64,000 bases of DNA from Ananas comosus (Eukaryota > Streptophyta > Magnoliopsida > Poales > Bromeliaceae): NCBI RefSeq assembly GCF_001540865.1, contig NC_033629.1, forward strand, positions 8,375,842-8,439,841. The letters run 5' to 3'. The notes under the pieces are model-generated. The model saw nothing but the letters and a program-made list of their open reading frames with translations. It was not told the DNA's origin and did no database searches. Numbering within the stretch: position 1 is the first letter of the stretch; each line of letters starts with the position of its first letter. The translations under genes and the position numbers were made by a program. This document shows positions 12,037 through 22,300 of this stretch, piece by piece.

Positions 12037-12220
12037 AAATATGTTTTCATTTTTTTGAGAGATAGGTAGCATGCTACCCGCTTCATTTATTTCATTTAGA
12101 AATAAATTAACTTAGCTGGAAATGTGAATTAACTAGGATTCGAATTTAGGACCTCGAATACCAACTACCAAGCCTTTTTCCACTTACGCTAGGGACGGTC
12201 GGTAAATATGTTTTCATTTT
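12037..12220. repeat. 17-bp target-site duplications flanking a SINE
   Basis: AAATATGTTTTCATTTT occurs exactly at 12037-12053 and 12204-12220, bracketing the SINE body. Duplications of this length fit LINE-type target-primed integration. Confidence 0.9.
12054..12203 (-). mobile_element. Au-like tRNA-derived SINE
   Basis: Read on the minus strand, the 150-bp body begins ACCGACCGTCCCTAGCG and has a tRNA-like A-box region (AGTGGAAAAAGGCTTGG). It then has a B-box-like TTCGAATCCTAGTT and ends CTACCTATCTCTCAAA. The order and wording match the widespread plant Au SINE family from memory. A second, more altered copy lies at 38539-38714. The perfect 17-bp duplication implies fairly recent insertion. 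A Pol III internal promoter is expected for the family. Confidence 0.85.
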
Positions 12221-12466
12221 GAACCAAAATTTCTGCCAAAACAATACTAGTTTTACTAATTTCTAGGGTAATAATTTTCCATCCAAATACTGGCATTGTG
12301 CTTCTTCAAAGCAGCAGCTACGGACTTTACTTTTAACAATATTTACTACAAGTTAAATCGTTTTGTCGACCTTAAAATTCAACAAAGGTGAACAGTTCAA
12401 CCGCTCCATAACCTAACATCTTAATAATATAGTAAATAAAATATATATTATATATATTGTTATTTA

Positions 12467-12757
12467 TGTTAAAATCTAATTTGTAATTCTTAGAATACTA
12501 AAAGTCTTTTTGGAAGTCTAAGAGTCATTTTGGAATTCTAAAGGTCATTTGATCTTGGAATTCTAAGAGTCAAGAAGTCTAACAGTTAGTGAAGAAATTA
12601 ATGAGGAAACTCAAGAGTCATGTAAAAGTCTATAAATAGGATGTCATGCAATGCCAAGTAACAAAGCCCCCAAGAGTTCTCTTGTACTTAGCCAAATTAA
12701 TAAAAAGATCTTCCAATTCCTTTAAAAATAGTTGTTAAATCCTCCCTGCACCCAACA
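12467..12757 (+). repeat. 5' LTR of the intact copia element
   Basis: 291 bp, TGTTAAAATC to CACCCAACA. It has a TATA box (TATAAATAG at 12631) and AATAAA at about 12699, so U3, R and U5 can be placed roughly. Four GAAT-region bases present here are missing from the 3' LTR. Confidence 0.95.
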
Positions 12758-12760
12758 AAA

Positions 12761-12773
12761 TGGTATCAAAGCC
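12761..12773 (+). promoter_or_regulatory. Primer-binding site (initiator Met-tRNA type)
   Basis: TGGTATCAAAGCC three bases after the 5' LTR; it resembles the usual plant copia TGGTATCAGAGC with one change. Confidence 0.85.
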
Positions 12774-12811
12774 AATTTCCCTCAAGTCCTTCATCTCAAA
12801 TCTAGCACTTC

Positions 12812-15800
12812 ATGGCAACTAGTGCTGGAGCAAGCTCAAGCAATGCAGCAGCAACAACAAGCATCACCACCTTCAACTATATGCAAAATCAAGTACCAAT
12901 TTTTGACGGAGAAAGTTACGATTTTTGGAGCATCCAGATGAAAACTCTCTTTCTGTCACAAGACTTGTGGGATTTGGTAGAAGGAGGCTATGAAGAACCA
13001 GAAAATCAAGAAGCACTTGCAACATGGACTCAGGCAAAGCAAAAGGAGTATAAAGAGAACAAGAAAAAGGATGCAAAAGCTCTACTTTTCATCCAGCAAG
13101 GGGTAAGTAAAACTATATTTCCTAGAATTTTGGGTGCAACTAAGTCAAAAGAAGCTTGGGAAATTTTAAAAAAAGAGTTCCAAGGCTCCGACAAAATCAT
13201 CACCATTAAGCTTCAATTATTATGGAGAGAATTTGATAATCTAGCCATGAAAGATAATGAAAATATAAAAGATTTTTGCTCTAGAGTTGCCGGAATCATA
13301 AATCAAATAAGAAGTTATGGAGATACAATTGAAGAGAAAAAGATAGTTGAGAAAATTTTAAGAAGTTTACCGGCTAAATTTGATCATATTGTTGCTGCAA
13401 TCGAAGAATCGAAAGATTTATCTATATTTACTTTGCATGAACTGATGGGTTCTCTTGAGGCACATGCACAAAGAATGAGCAGGTTTACAGATCAAAATAT
13501 AGAGCAAGCATTTCAATCCAAACTAACAATCCAAGAGAGGAAAGCTGCAAGTATGGAGCGAGATGGCAAAGATAGAAGACAGTTCCAAAGGAGAAATCAA
13601 GATAACTGGTCTCGTGGCAGAGGTAAAGGCCGAAATGGACAACCAATTCAAAGAAATGGTAACTTCAATTCCCAATATTTTATTTGCAAAAAATTTGGAC
13701 ATGAATCTAAAAGTTGTCGTTTTCGATGCAAAAGATGCAAGATTCCAAATCATTCTGAAAGAGACTGTTGGTTTAAGGATAAGAAAGATAAAAATGAAGC
13801 AAATTTTTCTAAAGAAGATAACGGTGAACAATTATTTTACTCTTGCATGAATGCTCATCAAGAATCACAAGAAACTTGGTATTTGGATAGTGGTTGCAGC
13901 AATCATATGACAGGGAATCGAGACTTCTTTGTTGATCTACATCAAGATTCATCTTCTCAAGTCAAGCTTGGTAATGGCAAGCTACAACAGATTGAGGGCA
14001 AAGGGGTCATAGCTGTCTACACAAAAGGAGGTATGAAAAGGTTAATTCATGATGTTCTCTATGTTCCAGGCTTAACTCAAAATTTACTAAGTGTTGGACA
14101 GTTATTGCAAAATGGATATACAGTTATATTTGAAAAAGGTGAATGCAAAATTTTTGACAAAGACAAGAAGGCATTAGTAGCAAATATTAAGATGACCCCA
14201 AATAAAGTTTTTCCTCTGAACATGCCAACCAAGCAAAATATTGCATTAAAAAGTGAAAAAGTTGATGAATCATATTTGTGGCACTTGAGATATGGCCACT
14301 TAAACCTTAAAGGACTTCATCTATTAAAAGAGAAGAACATGGTTTTGGGTCTTCCGTCAATAAATAAAGTGGACAAAATTTGTGAAGGATGTGTTTACGG
14401 AAAGTTACATCGCCTTCCATTTCCTAAAACATCTTGGAGAGCAAAGGCTCCGCTCGAACTAATTCATGCAGATATTTGTGGCCCTACAAGAACTCCTTCT
14501 TTTAATCAAAAGAGATATTTTCTTCTCTTTGTAGATGATTACACTAGAATGATGTGGATATATTTTCTTGAGCAAAAATCAGAAGCTTTTTCTATCTTTA
14601 TTCAATTCAAAGCATATGTTGAAAAACAAAGCGGCCACCAAATAAAGATATTAAGAACAGATCGTGGAGGTGAATTTACTTCTCATTCATTCAACAACTA
14701 CTGCAAGGAGAATGGAATTAAAAGGCAACTTACTGTTCGACATACACCACAGCAAAATGGTGTAGCAGAACGCAAAAATCGAACTATAGTAGAAATGGCT
14801 CGAAGCATGATGAAAGGAAAAGGACTACCAAATCAATTTTGGGCTGAAGCAGTCAATACTACAGTTTTTATTCTTAACAGATCTCCTACAAAAGCTGTTC
14901 AAAACAAAACACCTTACGAGGCTTGGCATGGACAAAAACCTCAGGTAAAAAATCTAAAAATCTTTGGGTGTATTGCTTATGCTCTCATTCCATCACAATA
15001 TAGAGAAAAATTTGATGAAAAAGGTGAAAAATATATTTTCATTGGATATAGTGAAGAATCTAAAGCTTATCGTCTTCTTAATCCAAAAAACAATCAACTT
15101 GTTGTTTCTCGAGATGTACTCTTTGATGAGTTAGCAGCATGGAATTGGAATGAAAGCGCTACACAACAAACAAGAACAATTGAGTTTATGGAGCCAAGCA
15201 ATAATCAAGAAGATCTACAACAACAGGAAAGTCCAAGTGCATCAAGAGAAGGCAGATCAATTCAAGTGACCTCTGATACAGAGTCGCCTCCCAGAAAGGT
15301 ACGCTCCCTAAGTGAAATATATGCATCTTGTGATGTTGCCTTTTTTGCTTGTGAGCCGCAGAATTTTCAAGAAGCAAGCAAAGATGATATATGGCTTAAG
15401 GCTATGGATGAAGAAATGGCATCCATTGAAAAGAATCACACTTGGGAGCTTGTTGACCTTCCAAACGGAAAAGATGTCATAAAGCTCAAATGGATTTACA
15501 AGACCAAATATAAAGAAGATGGCTCCATCGATAAGCACAAAGCTCGGTTAGTTGCAAAAGGATATAGCCAACAACCAGGTAAGGATTTCACTGAAACTTT
15601 TGCACCTGTTGTACGCATGGAGACTGTTAGAACTGTTCTTGCTCTAGCAAGCCAACTAGAATTGCCAGTTTATCAACTCGATGTTAAGTCGGCATTTTTA
15701 AATGGAGAAATTGAAGAAGAAGTTTACGTTGAACAACCTGAAGGGTATATTATAGAAGGAAAAGAAAATCAAGTCTATCGACTGCGAAAAGCCTTATATG

Positions 15801-16882
15801 GCTTAAAGCAAGCACCACGTGCTTGGAATAGCAAGATTGATAAATATTTTCGCCAAAATGGTTTTGTGCGGAACCCAAGTGAGCCATCACTTTATGCAAA
15901 ATGGCTAAAAGACACACAAGATTTTTTGATCATTTGTCTTTATGTTGATGATCTTATCTACATGGGCACTAATCCTATCATGGTTGAAGAATTTAAAAAA
16001 GCAATGATGAAAGAATATGAAATGACTGATCTTGGTCTCATGCGATATTTTCTTGGCATTCAAGTTAAACAATCAAAAGGAGAAATTTTGTTGACACAAG
16101 AAAAATATATTGAAGACTTGTTATCAAAATTTCATATGTCAAATTGCAAGCCTGTCGAAACTCCTATATCCAAGAATGAGAAATTCCAATTGCATGATGG
16201 TGCTCAGAAGGTTGATGCTACAATCTATAGAAGTTTAGTTGGCTCTCTTATTTATCTAACAAATACAAGACCAGATATTGCTTTTTCTGTTAGTTTGTTA
16301 TCCAGGTTTATGAGCCAGCCAAGTAAGATTCATTTTGCAGCTGCCAAGAGAATTCTTCGCTATCTACAAGGCACAAAAAATTTCTGTCTCAAGTACAAAA
16401 AGGAGAATGACAACAAGCTTGTTGGGTACACTGACAGTGATTGGGCAGGCTCTCTCGACGACCGAAAAAGCACTTCAGGTTATATTTTCTGCTTGGGAAC
16501 AAAAGTGATTTCTTGGTCCTCTAGGAAGCAGAAGGTCGTGGCATTATCTACAGCAGAGGCCGAGTATATTTCCGCAACCGATGCAGCATGTGAAGCTATG
16601 TGGCTCAAGAAAGTTCTTTCTGATCTACACCAGCAAGAAAAAATACCAACCATCATTCGATGTGATAATATGTCGGCAATCGCAATGATGAAGAATCCTG
16701 TCTTCCACAACAGATCGAAGCATATTGACATACGTCATCACTTCATTCGAGACTTGGTTGAGCAAGGCGATATTCAACTTGAGTATGTCAACACCAATGA
16801 ACAACTAGCAGACGTCTTCACCAAAGCAGTAACAATTGAAAAATTCAAGCATGCAAGAGATATTATGGGAATTACAAATTAA
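12812..16882 (+). CDS. Ty1/copia gag-pol polyprotein, 1356 aa
   Basis: Single intact ORF. Residues ~20-240 are the gag region (UBN2-type, starting around DGESYDFWSIQM). Two zinc knuckles follow near residues 285-320. The second fits C-x2-C-x4-H-x4-C; the first keeps C-x4-H-x4-C, but its first Cys is Tyr. The protease active site is D-S-G at D359. GAG-pre-integrase H/C residues lie near 490-530. The integrase catalytic triad is D554, D617, E653 (35 residues between the last two). Reverse transcriptase runs about 870-1110 with Y-V-D-D at 1044-1047, and RNase H has its first Asp region at TDSDW (D1208). The protein should be cut into gag, protease, integrase, RT and RNase H, acting in cytoplasmic particles. 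The start codon lies 54 bp past the 5' LTR. Confidence 0.97.
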   Translation: MATSAGASSSNAAATTSITTFNYMQNQVPIFDGESYDFWSIQMKTLFLSQDLWDLVEGGYEEPENQEALATWTQAKQKEYKENKKKDAKALLFIQQGVSKTIFPRILGATKSKEAWEILKKEFQGSDKIITIKLQLLWREFDNLAMKDNENIKDFCSRVAGIINQIRSYGDTIEEKKIVEKILRSLPAKFDHIVAAIEESKDLSIFTLHELMGSLEAHAQRMSRFTDQNIEQAFQSKLTIQERKAASMERDGKDRRQFQRRNQDNWSRGRGKGRNGQPIQRNGNFNSQYFICKKFGHESKSCRFRCKRCKIPNHSERDCWFKDKKDKNEANFSKEDNGEQLFYSCMNAHQESQETWYLDSGCSNHMTGNRDFFVDLHQDSSSQVKLGNGKLQQIEGKGVIAVYTKGGMKRLIHDVLYVPGLTQNLLSVGQLLQNGYTVIFEKGECKIFDKDKKALVANIKMTPNKVFPLNMPTKQNIALKSEKVDESYLWHLRYGHLNLKGLHLLKEKNMVLGLPSINKVDKICEGCVYGKLHRLPFPKTSWRAKAPLELIHADICGPTRTPSFNQKRYFLLFVDDYTRMMWIYFLEQKSEAFSIFIQFKAYVEKQSGHQIKILRTDRGGEFTSHSFNNYCKENGIKRQLTVRHTPQQNGVAERKNRTIVEMARSMMKGKGLPNQFWAEAVNTTVFILNRSPTKAVQNKTPYEAWHGQKPQVKNLKIFGCIAYALIPSQYREKFDEKGEKYIFIGYSEESKAYRLLNPKNNQLVVSRDVLFDELAAWNWNESATQQTRTIEFMEPSNNQEDLQQQESPSASREGRSIQVTSDTESPPRKVRSLSEIYASCDVAFFACEPQNFQEASKDDIWLKAMDEEMASIEKNHTWELVDLPNGKDVIKLKWIYKTKYKEDGSIDKHKARLVAKGYSQQPGKDFTETFAPVVRMETVRTVLALASQLELPVYQLDVKSAFLNGEIEEEVYVEQPEGYIIEGKENQVYRLRKALYGLKQAPRAWNSKIDKYFRQNGFVRNPSEPSLYAKWLKDTQDFLIICLYVDDLIYMGTNPIMVEEFKKAMMKEYEMTDLGLMRYFLGIQVKQSKGEILLTQEKYIEDLLSKFHMSNCKPVETPISKNEKFQLHDGAQKVDATIYRSLVGSLIYLTNTRPDIAFSVSLLSRFMSQPSKIHFAAAKRILRYLQGTKNFCLKYKKENDNKLVGYTDSDWAGSLDDRKSTSGYIFCLGTKVISWSSRKQKVVALSTAEAEYISATDAACEAMWLKKVLSDLHQQEKIPTIIRCDNMSAIAMMKNPVFHNRSKHIDIRHHFIRDLVEQGDIQLEYVNTNEQLADVFTKAVTIEKFKHARDIMGITN

Positions 16883-16889
16883 GGGGGGA
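16880..16889 (+). promoter_or_regulatory. Polypurine tract before the 3' LTR
   Basis: The AAGGGGGGA run directly precedes the TGTTA of the 3' LTR and overlaps the end of the gag-pol ORF; it would prime plus-strand synthesis. Confidence 0.85.
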
Positions 16890-17176
16890 TGTTAAAATCT
16901 AATTTGTAATTCTTAACTAAAAGTCTTTTTGGAAGTCTAAGAGTCATTTTGGAATTCTAAAGGTCATTTGATCTTGGAATTCTAAGAGTCAAGAAGTCTA
17001 AGAGTTAGTGAAGAAATTAATGAGGAAACTCAAGAGTCATGTAAAAGTCTATAAATAGGATGTCATGCAATGCCATGTAACTAAGCCCCCAAGAGTTCTC
17101 TTGTACTTAGCCAAATTAATAAAAAGATCTTCCAATTCCTTTAAAAATAGTTGTTAAATCCTCCCTGCACCCAACA
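16890..17176 (+). repeat. 3' LTR of the intact copia element
   Basis: 287 bp, same ends as the 5' copy; three substitutions and a 4-bp deletion relative to it. Confidence 0.95.
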
Positions 17177-17181
17177 ATTTA

Positions 17182-19255
17182 TACATGCAGTATAAAATGC
17201 TTAAATTTATAGGAAAAAAATGTTATGAAAATGATATCTAGAGTTTTTAAGATTTTTTTATTTAGAAAATGTTTTCGTATTATTAGTAAAAATATATAAA
17301 ATAAAAGAAAAACAATCAAAATTGAACTCAAAATGTTCTTTAGAACATATTTTAATTTTGGAAAATTCTAGACCATTGAACGAATGATGCTGAGTGTTCA
17401 TAAAAGGATGTTGTGTGATGAATGAACGATTCTCGGTTAAACCATGTGGATCGTAAATAGTTTTCTAGTTCAACCGCATGCTAGTAAGACACATGCAAAG
17501 CAGTTTCTATAACATTAATGTCCAAACTGGTAATCTCTCTCAGGCGAGACAAATGGTGGACAAAGTGATTTTCCTTCAATCATTTCAATTGGTTGACAGA
17601 GTTCAAATTGTAAAACACAGCTTCTAGTAAGCGTTTAGCAAGTAAAAAAATTTGATTCTCTTCTGCAACAGAAAATAAAATATTGAGGCTTAAAATTGTG
17701 TTGCGCATCTGTTATAGAGAATCTTCCTTGAAGTAATTTTATCACAATATTTTTTTGGTCTTGAAATACTATCCATATATTACTAGGTACAATCTTATAG
17801 AGGATAAGCTTATATACAAATAGAAAGTACCTATCAAGTAACAAAATTTTAGTAGTTCTAATTAAAAAAAAAATATTAATGTTATAAATCATAGGTAGGG
17901 ATGTAAAACGGGCTGGGAGGTCCAAGGGCCACATGGCTCGACACAGCTCTGGGCTAGACCTAGCTAGATCCGTGTCGGACTGACATGGCCCAAACTGATG
18001 GGCTCTGCTGAGCCTAAATATTTTGGTGTATCGGCTCGACTCGACACGGCACGGCACGGTATGGCTTAAAACGGGCATGGCACGTCTCACTTACCTCCAA
18101 GCCTCGGCTTTTTGGGCTCTCTTTGGTAGCTGAGCCATTCTTTAAAATTTTTCAAATCATTAATTTTAACTTTTAAATTTTCGTCAAAATATTATTTAAA
18201 ATTCTAAAACTTTGTTCAAATAATTTTAATTAAAATTATAAAATCTATTCAAATAATTTTAAAGATATTTATAATTTTTTTAAAATTTTATCCAAATAAT
18301 TATTAAATTTAAATTTTTATCAAGATAGTTTTAAATTTTTTTTAAAAATAATATTAAACTTTTAAACCATGAAACCCCCAATAATAATTAAAAAAATAGA
18401 ATATTTTATTTTGTAAAATATTTGAAGTCAAAAAATTTAAAAACCTAACAAAAGTACTGGCCCGGCACGGGCCTAACCCGACCCCCAAAACATAAAAATG
18501 TCTTCTTCATTTTAATCATATCAGTACATAGGATATATCTTAATATATAAGATGACAAAAAAACTTAGTTATGAATATATGATCTTCTTGTATTTATGTG
18601 CAAAATAAAAGTTTCGGATTGAATTTTGTTATTTCCACTTAGAATTAATAATAATAATGACGGAGAAAACTTTTTCTTTAAATTACGATCCTTATATATT
18701 GTCCGTATATTGGCCATTTCACGTGGCACATTGTACCGTGCGCATTGAATCATTGTACTGTGCGCATTAATTACTCAAATCCGTCACATGAGATTGTAGA
18801 TATGTTAATAACATTCGAGGATTATATTATAACCATAGCACTACGCTTAAAATTTTAAGATCACATTTCAACGTCCGAATAAGTTATTTGAAAATAACTT
18901 ATTCACTATAAAAATTTTCTAGTATACTTCTTAAGTATCGGGTCTGATTTTTGCTTCTTTTAAAGATCTCGTTCTTCATAATTTGAAAGAATGATATATT
19001 TTATCTACAAAATTATTTGTCTTATTCTGACTTGAAGCTTGAATGTAAGATCTCGTTTTAAATATTTGATCGCACTCCGTATCAATTAAATATACAAATT
19101 TAGTAAATTAGTTGAGGACATATACAAAATAAGATATTCATATACTCAAATAAGATCTACCGCAAAAAATAAATGTATATTTTTTCTGAGAAAATAATAA
19201 TAAGCTAACGTAACTAACATTTCGTTTATTTTTTAAAAATATAAATTTAATAAAA
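17182..19255. other. AT-rich spacer with a GC island of likely transposon origin
   Basis: No gene recognised. From about 17896 to 18486 the flanks of an AT-rich core carry ACGGGC / GGCCCGGCACGGGCC words (start TAGGGATGTAAAACGGGC). This is a pattern I associate with hAT- or Mutator-like non-autonomous elements. The other terminus and a duplication were not found, so it may be truncated. The remainder is low-complexity A/T. Confidence 0.35.
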
Positions 19256-19651
19256 GGGTTAATTTTATATATGTCCCTGCAAATATAATGAATAGCAAAT
19301 ATATTCCTATAAAGTTCAACTTTCATATGTTGTCTCTGCAAAAGTTTTAATGTTTTCAAATATATTCCTCTGATTTGTTATCGTTAGAGAACCGTTTATA
19401 TTTTCAATTTTGTCATCACAAATATATCCCTCCAAAAACCATACTAGTATAATATAAAGGGATAAAAATGTCAAAAACTAACTAGAGTTCAGTATTTAAC
19501 CTATGGTTAATTAATTTTTTCTAACTGATTCTTACGACAGGAACATATTTGAAGATATCAACAGTTTTACAGAGACAATATATAAAAATTAAATTACATA
19601 AAAATATATTTATTATTTATTATATTTGAAAGGACACGTATGAAATTAACC
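19256..19651. mobile_element. Mutator-style MITE, old
   Basis: The left end GGGTTAATTTTATATATGTC mirrors the right end (minus strand GGTTAATTTCATACGTGTCC), with TGCAAATATA following inside the left and TTCAAATATA inside the right. It is related in style to the elements at 30733-31752 and 53246-53750. The flanking 9-mers match at only five positions, so no target duplication is claimed. Confidence 0.5.
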
Positions 19652-20440
19652 GTCAGTAAAAATACAAATTGACTAGCCTTCCTCGCTTGGAACTTCTTGT
19701 AAGCAAAGTGTGTATTGTACTTGTGTTAAGCTTTGATATGATTCTGACGTGGGAGCCAATTGATTGATTAGTCCAATGAGATAGATAGATACCACTTTTT
19801 AACTCTTTTTAGATTTATGTACAGAGCTTCTTTTTGTGGGAGCCTTTCTACTTTCATCGCTTTCCAGGTTATTTATTTATTTATTTATTAATAATATTAA
19901 TATTAATGGTTAGGAAGAATTTGCTGACGTGGTCTTATCCCGAGCGCGACAGGTCAGCATCCGCAGATTCTCCTACCTCATCTGTTTCCTACGTGGCGGG
20001 GACTCGTTGGCCCGTGCTAATTTCGCGGTGCTCAAAACCAGTCGTAGGGTGGAGCCCATAGCGCACGGATTAGGCACGATCATGCGTCCAGGCCAAAATA
20101 CAAACTAGCCTTTCCATCCAATCAGAAGTCGACACGACACCATCAGGCGGTGCAATAATTGGACCACCTGGAACGCGCCATCGTGTCCGAAACGCGAGAC
20201 CCCAGACGCGACAACAACTCGGCCGATATTTTAAACCGTACGGGGCCCGCCAAAACGTGATTGGCGTTTTTTGCAGGAGGAACCCCCTGATTCCTTGATT
20301 TTACAGTTACGTCAATTTTAAAGTAGGCTTTCCATGTTAGAGTTAGAGACCCCTCTCGTGTCTTTTGTCCGCGAGAGTGTTTGACTCTCTTCTATGTCTA
20401 GGCTATTTGGCCGTTAAATTTATTTCCTTTTATTAAAGGC
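19652..20440. other. Gene-like non-coding stretch with promoter-style motifs
   Basis: Base composition is balanced, unlike its AT-rich neighbours. It contains a CCAATCAGAAG box near 20117, ACGTGGC near 19992, a TATTTTAAACC at about 20226 and a CT-rich segment further on. No start codon with a long ORF follows before AT-rich repeat DNA resumes. It could be a promoter left behind after its gene was displaced, or chance. Confidence 0.2.
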
Positions 20441-21217
20441 AAGTTTGATTCACAAAATTTAATTTTTTTTATTAAAATTTTTTTAAAAATATTTTTTATA
20501 CCAAAATTTATGGCTTGTGAAAATATTTTCGTTTGGCACATGCCGTAAATTATACAGAAATTATTACTTTTGCAATTTGATTAATTCAACATAGAAATCA
20601 CTCAACTGTACCAATAAAATTATTATAGTATTCTTTTTTGTAGAGACTAATTAATATTATGTATCATGTTAACTCAAATTAACCATATAAAAATCATACT
20701 ATTTGAATTTGTGAAATCTATTTAAATATTTTTAAATTTAGAAAATTTATAATTTTGTCTATCTCTTGTTCTAAAATTAAACTTTTAGTTATATACTAAA
20801 TTTGCAAAAGGGTATCTAGTCTTTTTAAATCAAATTTTTTGGGCAAAAGAAAATTTACCAAGGGAGGAGGTACGTTTTCAAATCCAATTATAAATGCTCA
20901 AAATTTTTAATTTATGCAAATGGTTCAATTTATTGATTTTCGATCAAAGACCTCAAATTTAAGGTCATCTCTCGTAGGATGCCTCTTTTTTTTTTTTTGT
21001 TAAAGATGTAAGTTCTGCGTAGAGTAATGTAAAGAGAAAGATGGATTATTGCAATGCTTACAATTAAAGTATTTATTTGGCAATAAAAAATTTAAACTTG
21101 GAGCCAATTATTTTTCCTTCTAAGATTTTTTTGTTTTTTTTTAAGTTGTTATCCATCATTTGGTTGGCATACTATTGGTGAAAAAATGTGTAGCCTGATA
21201 CCTGGTACGCTCTCATT

Positions 21218-21995
21218 GGTCCACCTTTTAAAGTTCCTTTGATTCAAGGTTGGATATGACTATGTCTCACGTACAGATGAGAGAGGAAATGGTTCGATAG
21301 GGTTCTTACTTCACCCAAAGAAGGTTCAACCCCTCAAGATGTACCTCGAGGTTTCAAAAGCCAGCTGAACTAGAAAGCGTTTAACCTCTTAGATCTCAAT
21401 CATTCATCTAGACTGGGATCGAGCGAGGGAAATCATTGGGATGAAGTAGAGGACTTCACGTGGCGAAAGTGTGTAATGTGGACAAGCATTCATCGATGAT
21501 GAGCGGGGTGGGTGATCATGTGAGGGTCTGATCGGTCATGGACTCATGAGTGGTTGGCGTTGGAAATTTAGGATGATACTTCAAGAAGATCTCTACATTA
21601 CGGCTACCTATAGGCTACGTTACACTTACTTCTAGGAAAGATAAAGGGTAGAATTTATGATCGGTTGGTGATGCCCCAATCTTCTTACAGCCATTCTCTT
21701 CCTTTTGTAGTCTCTGGATTTGAATCTTGTCTAACAATAATGGGAGCGATTTTTGTGAAATATTTGCACCTTTTTTCAAAATCATTCCTTAGTTATCCAC
21801 CTATTTTTTAATTTTTCGGTATTCTCTATTTGAATATTCGAATTTTGAATGCAGACTTGCCTTCTTAGACCTTGCCAAAGCTTTTGCCCTAGTATGCTTC
21901 ATCATGTTGAAGCCAAACCTTTTTGCCAAAGCCCCTCCTTCGGCGATCCTTATACATCCTCTTGGGATCAGTCACACATTTAGCAAAAATTAGGT
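21218..21995. repeat. Dispersed repeat, copy 1
   Basis: It shares an ordered set of matches with 29955-30675: GGTCCACCTTTTAAAG.. / CCTTTGATTCAAGGTTG at the left, GATGAGCGGGGTG in the middle, GTTGAAGCCAAACC..CCCCTCC and a TCACACATTT end. The copies are in direct orientation, 8.7 kb apart and clearly diverged. Probably LTRs or fragments of one old element; family not recognised. Confidence 0.5.
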
Positions 21996-22300
21996 GCATG
22001 TAAACAATTGTTTTTCTTTGATGGTTACTTGTCTTCTGATAAACGACAAGTAATCGTTGATTTGAATACTTATTATACATTAAATATTTTTGCACTTCAA
22101 CGTGAGACCTCACAGCATTGCTAGACGCTTTGGTAGGGTAATTCGTTGCAAATTCTTCTGCAAGAGAGTCTTTACGGCAGCTTATCTTTCTAGACCATTC
22201 TTTCAACTTTACTCCATGGTCCTAATGAAACTAATGTTTTCATCCTTATATTCGGCCCCAGTTGACTATGCCAAACCCTTTAGCTTCAATCAAAGTTATG

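Larger units (their letters stand above)
12467..17176 (+). mobile_element. Intact Ty1/copia LTR retrotransposon
   Basis: Complete 4.7-kb element: LTRs of 291 and 287 bp (TGTTA...CAACA), a 5-bp duplication ATTTA at 12462-12466 and 17177-17181, a primer-binding site TGGTATCAAAGCC starting at 12761 just after the 5' LTR, one uninterrupted gag-pol ORF (12812-16882), and a polypurine tract AAGGGGGGA abutting the 3' LTR. The LTRs differ by three substitutions and one 4-bp gap, about 1%. All expected parts for an autonomous copy are present. Confidence 0.97.

Noticed and set aside
12136..12150. tRNA-like B box (TTCGAATCC on the minus strand)
   Set aside because: Part of a SINE head; no cloverleaf of a functional tRNA can be formed around it.
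12873..16731. Minus-strand frames inside the intact copia
   Set aside because: Shadows of the 1356-codon gag-pol ORF.
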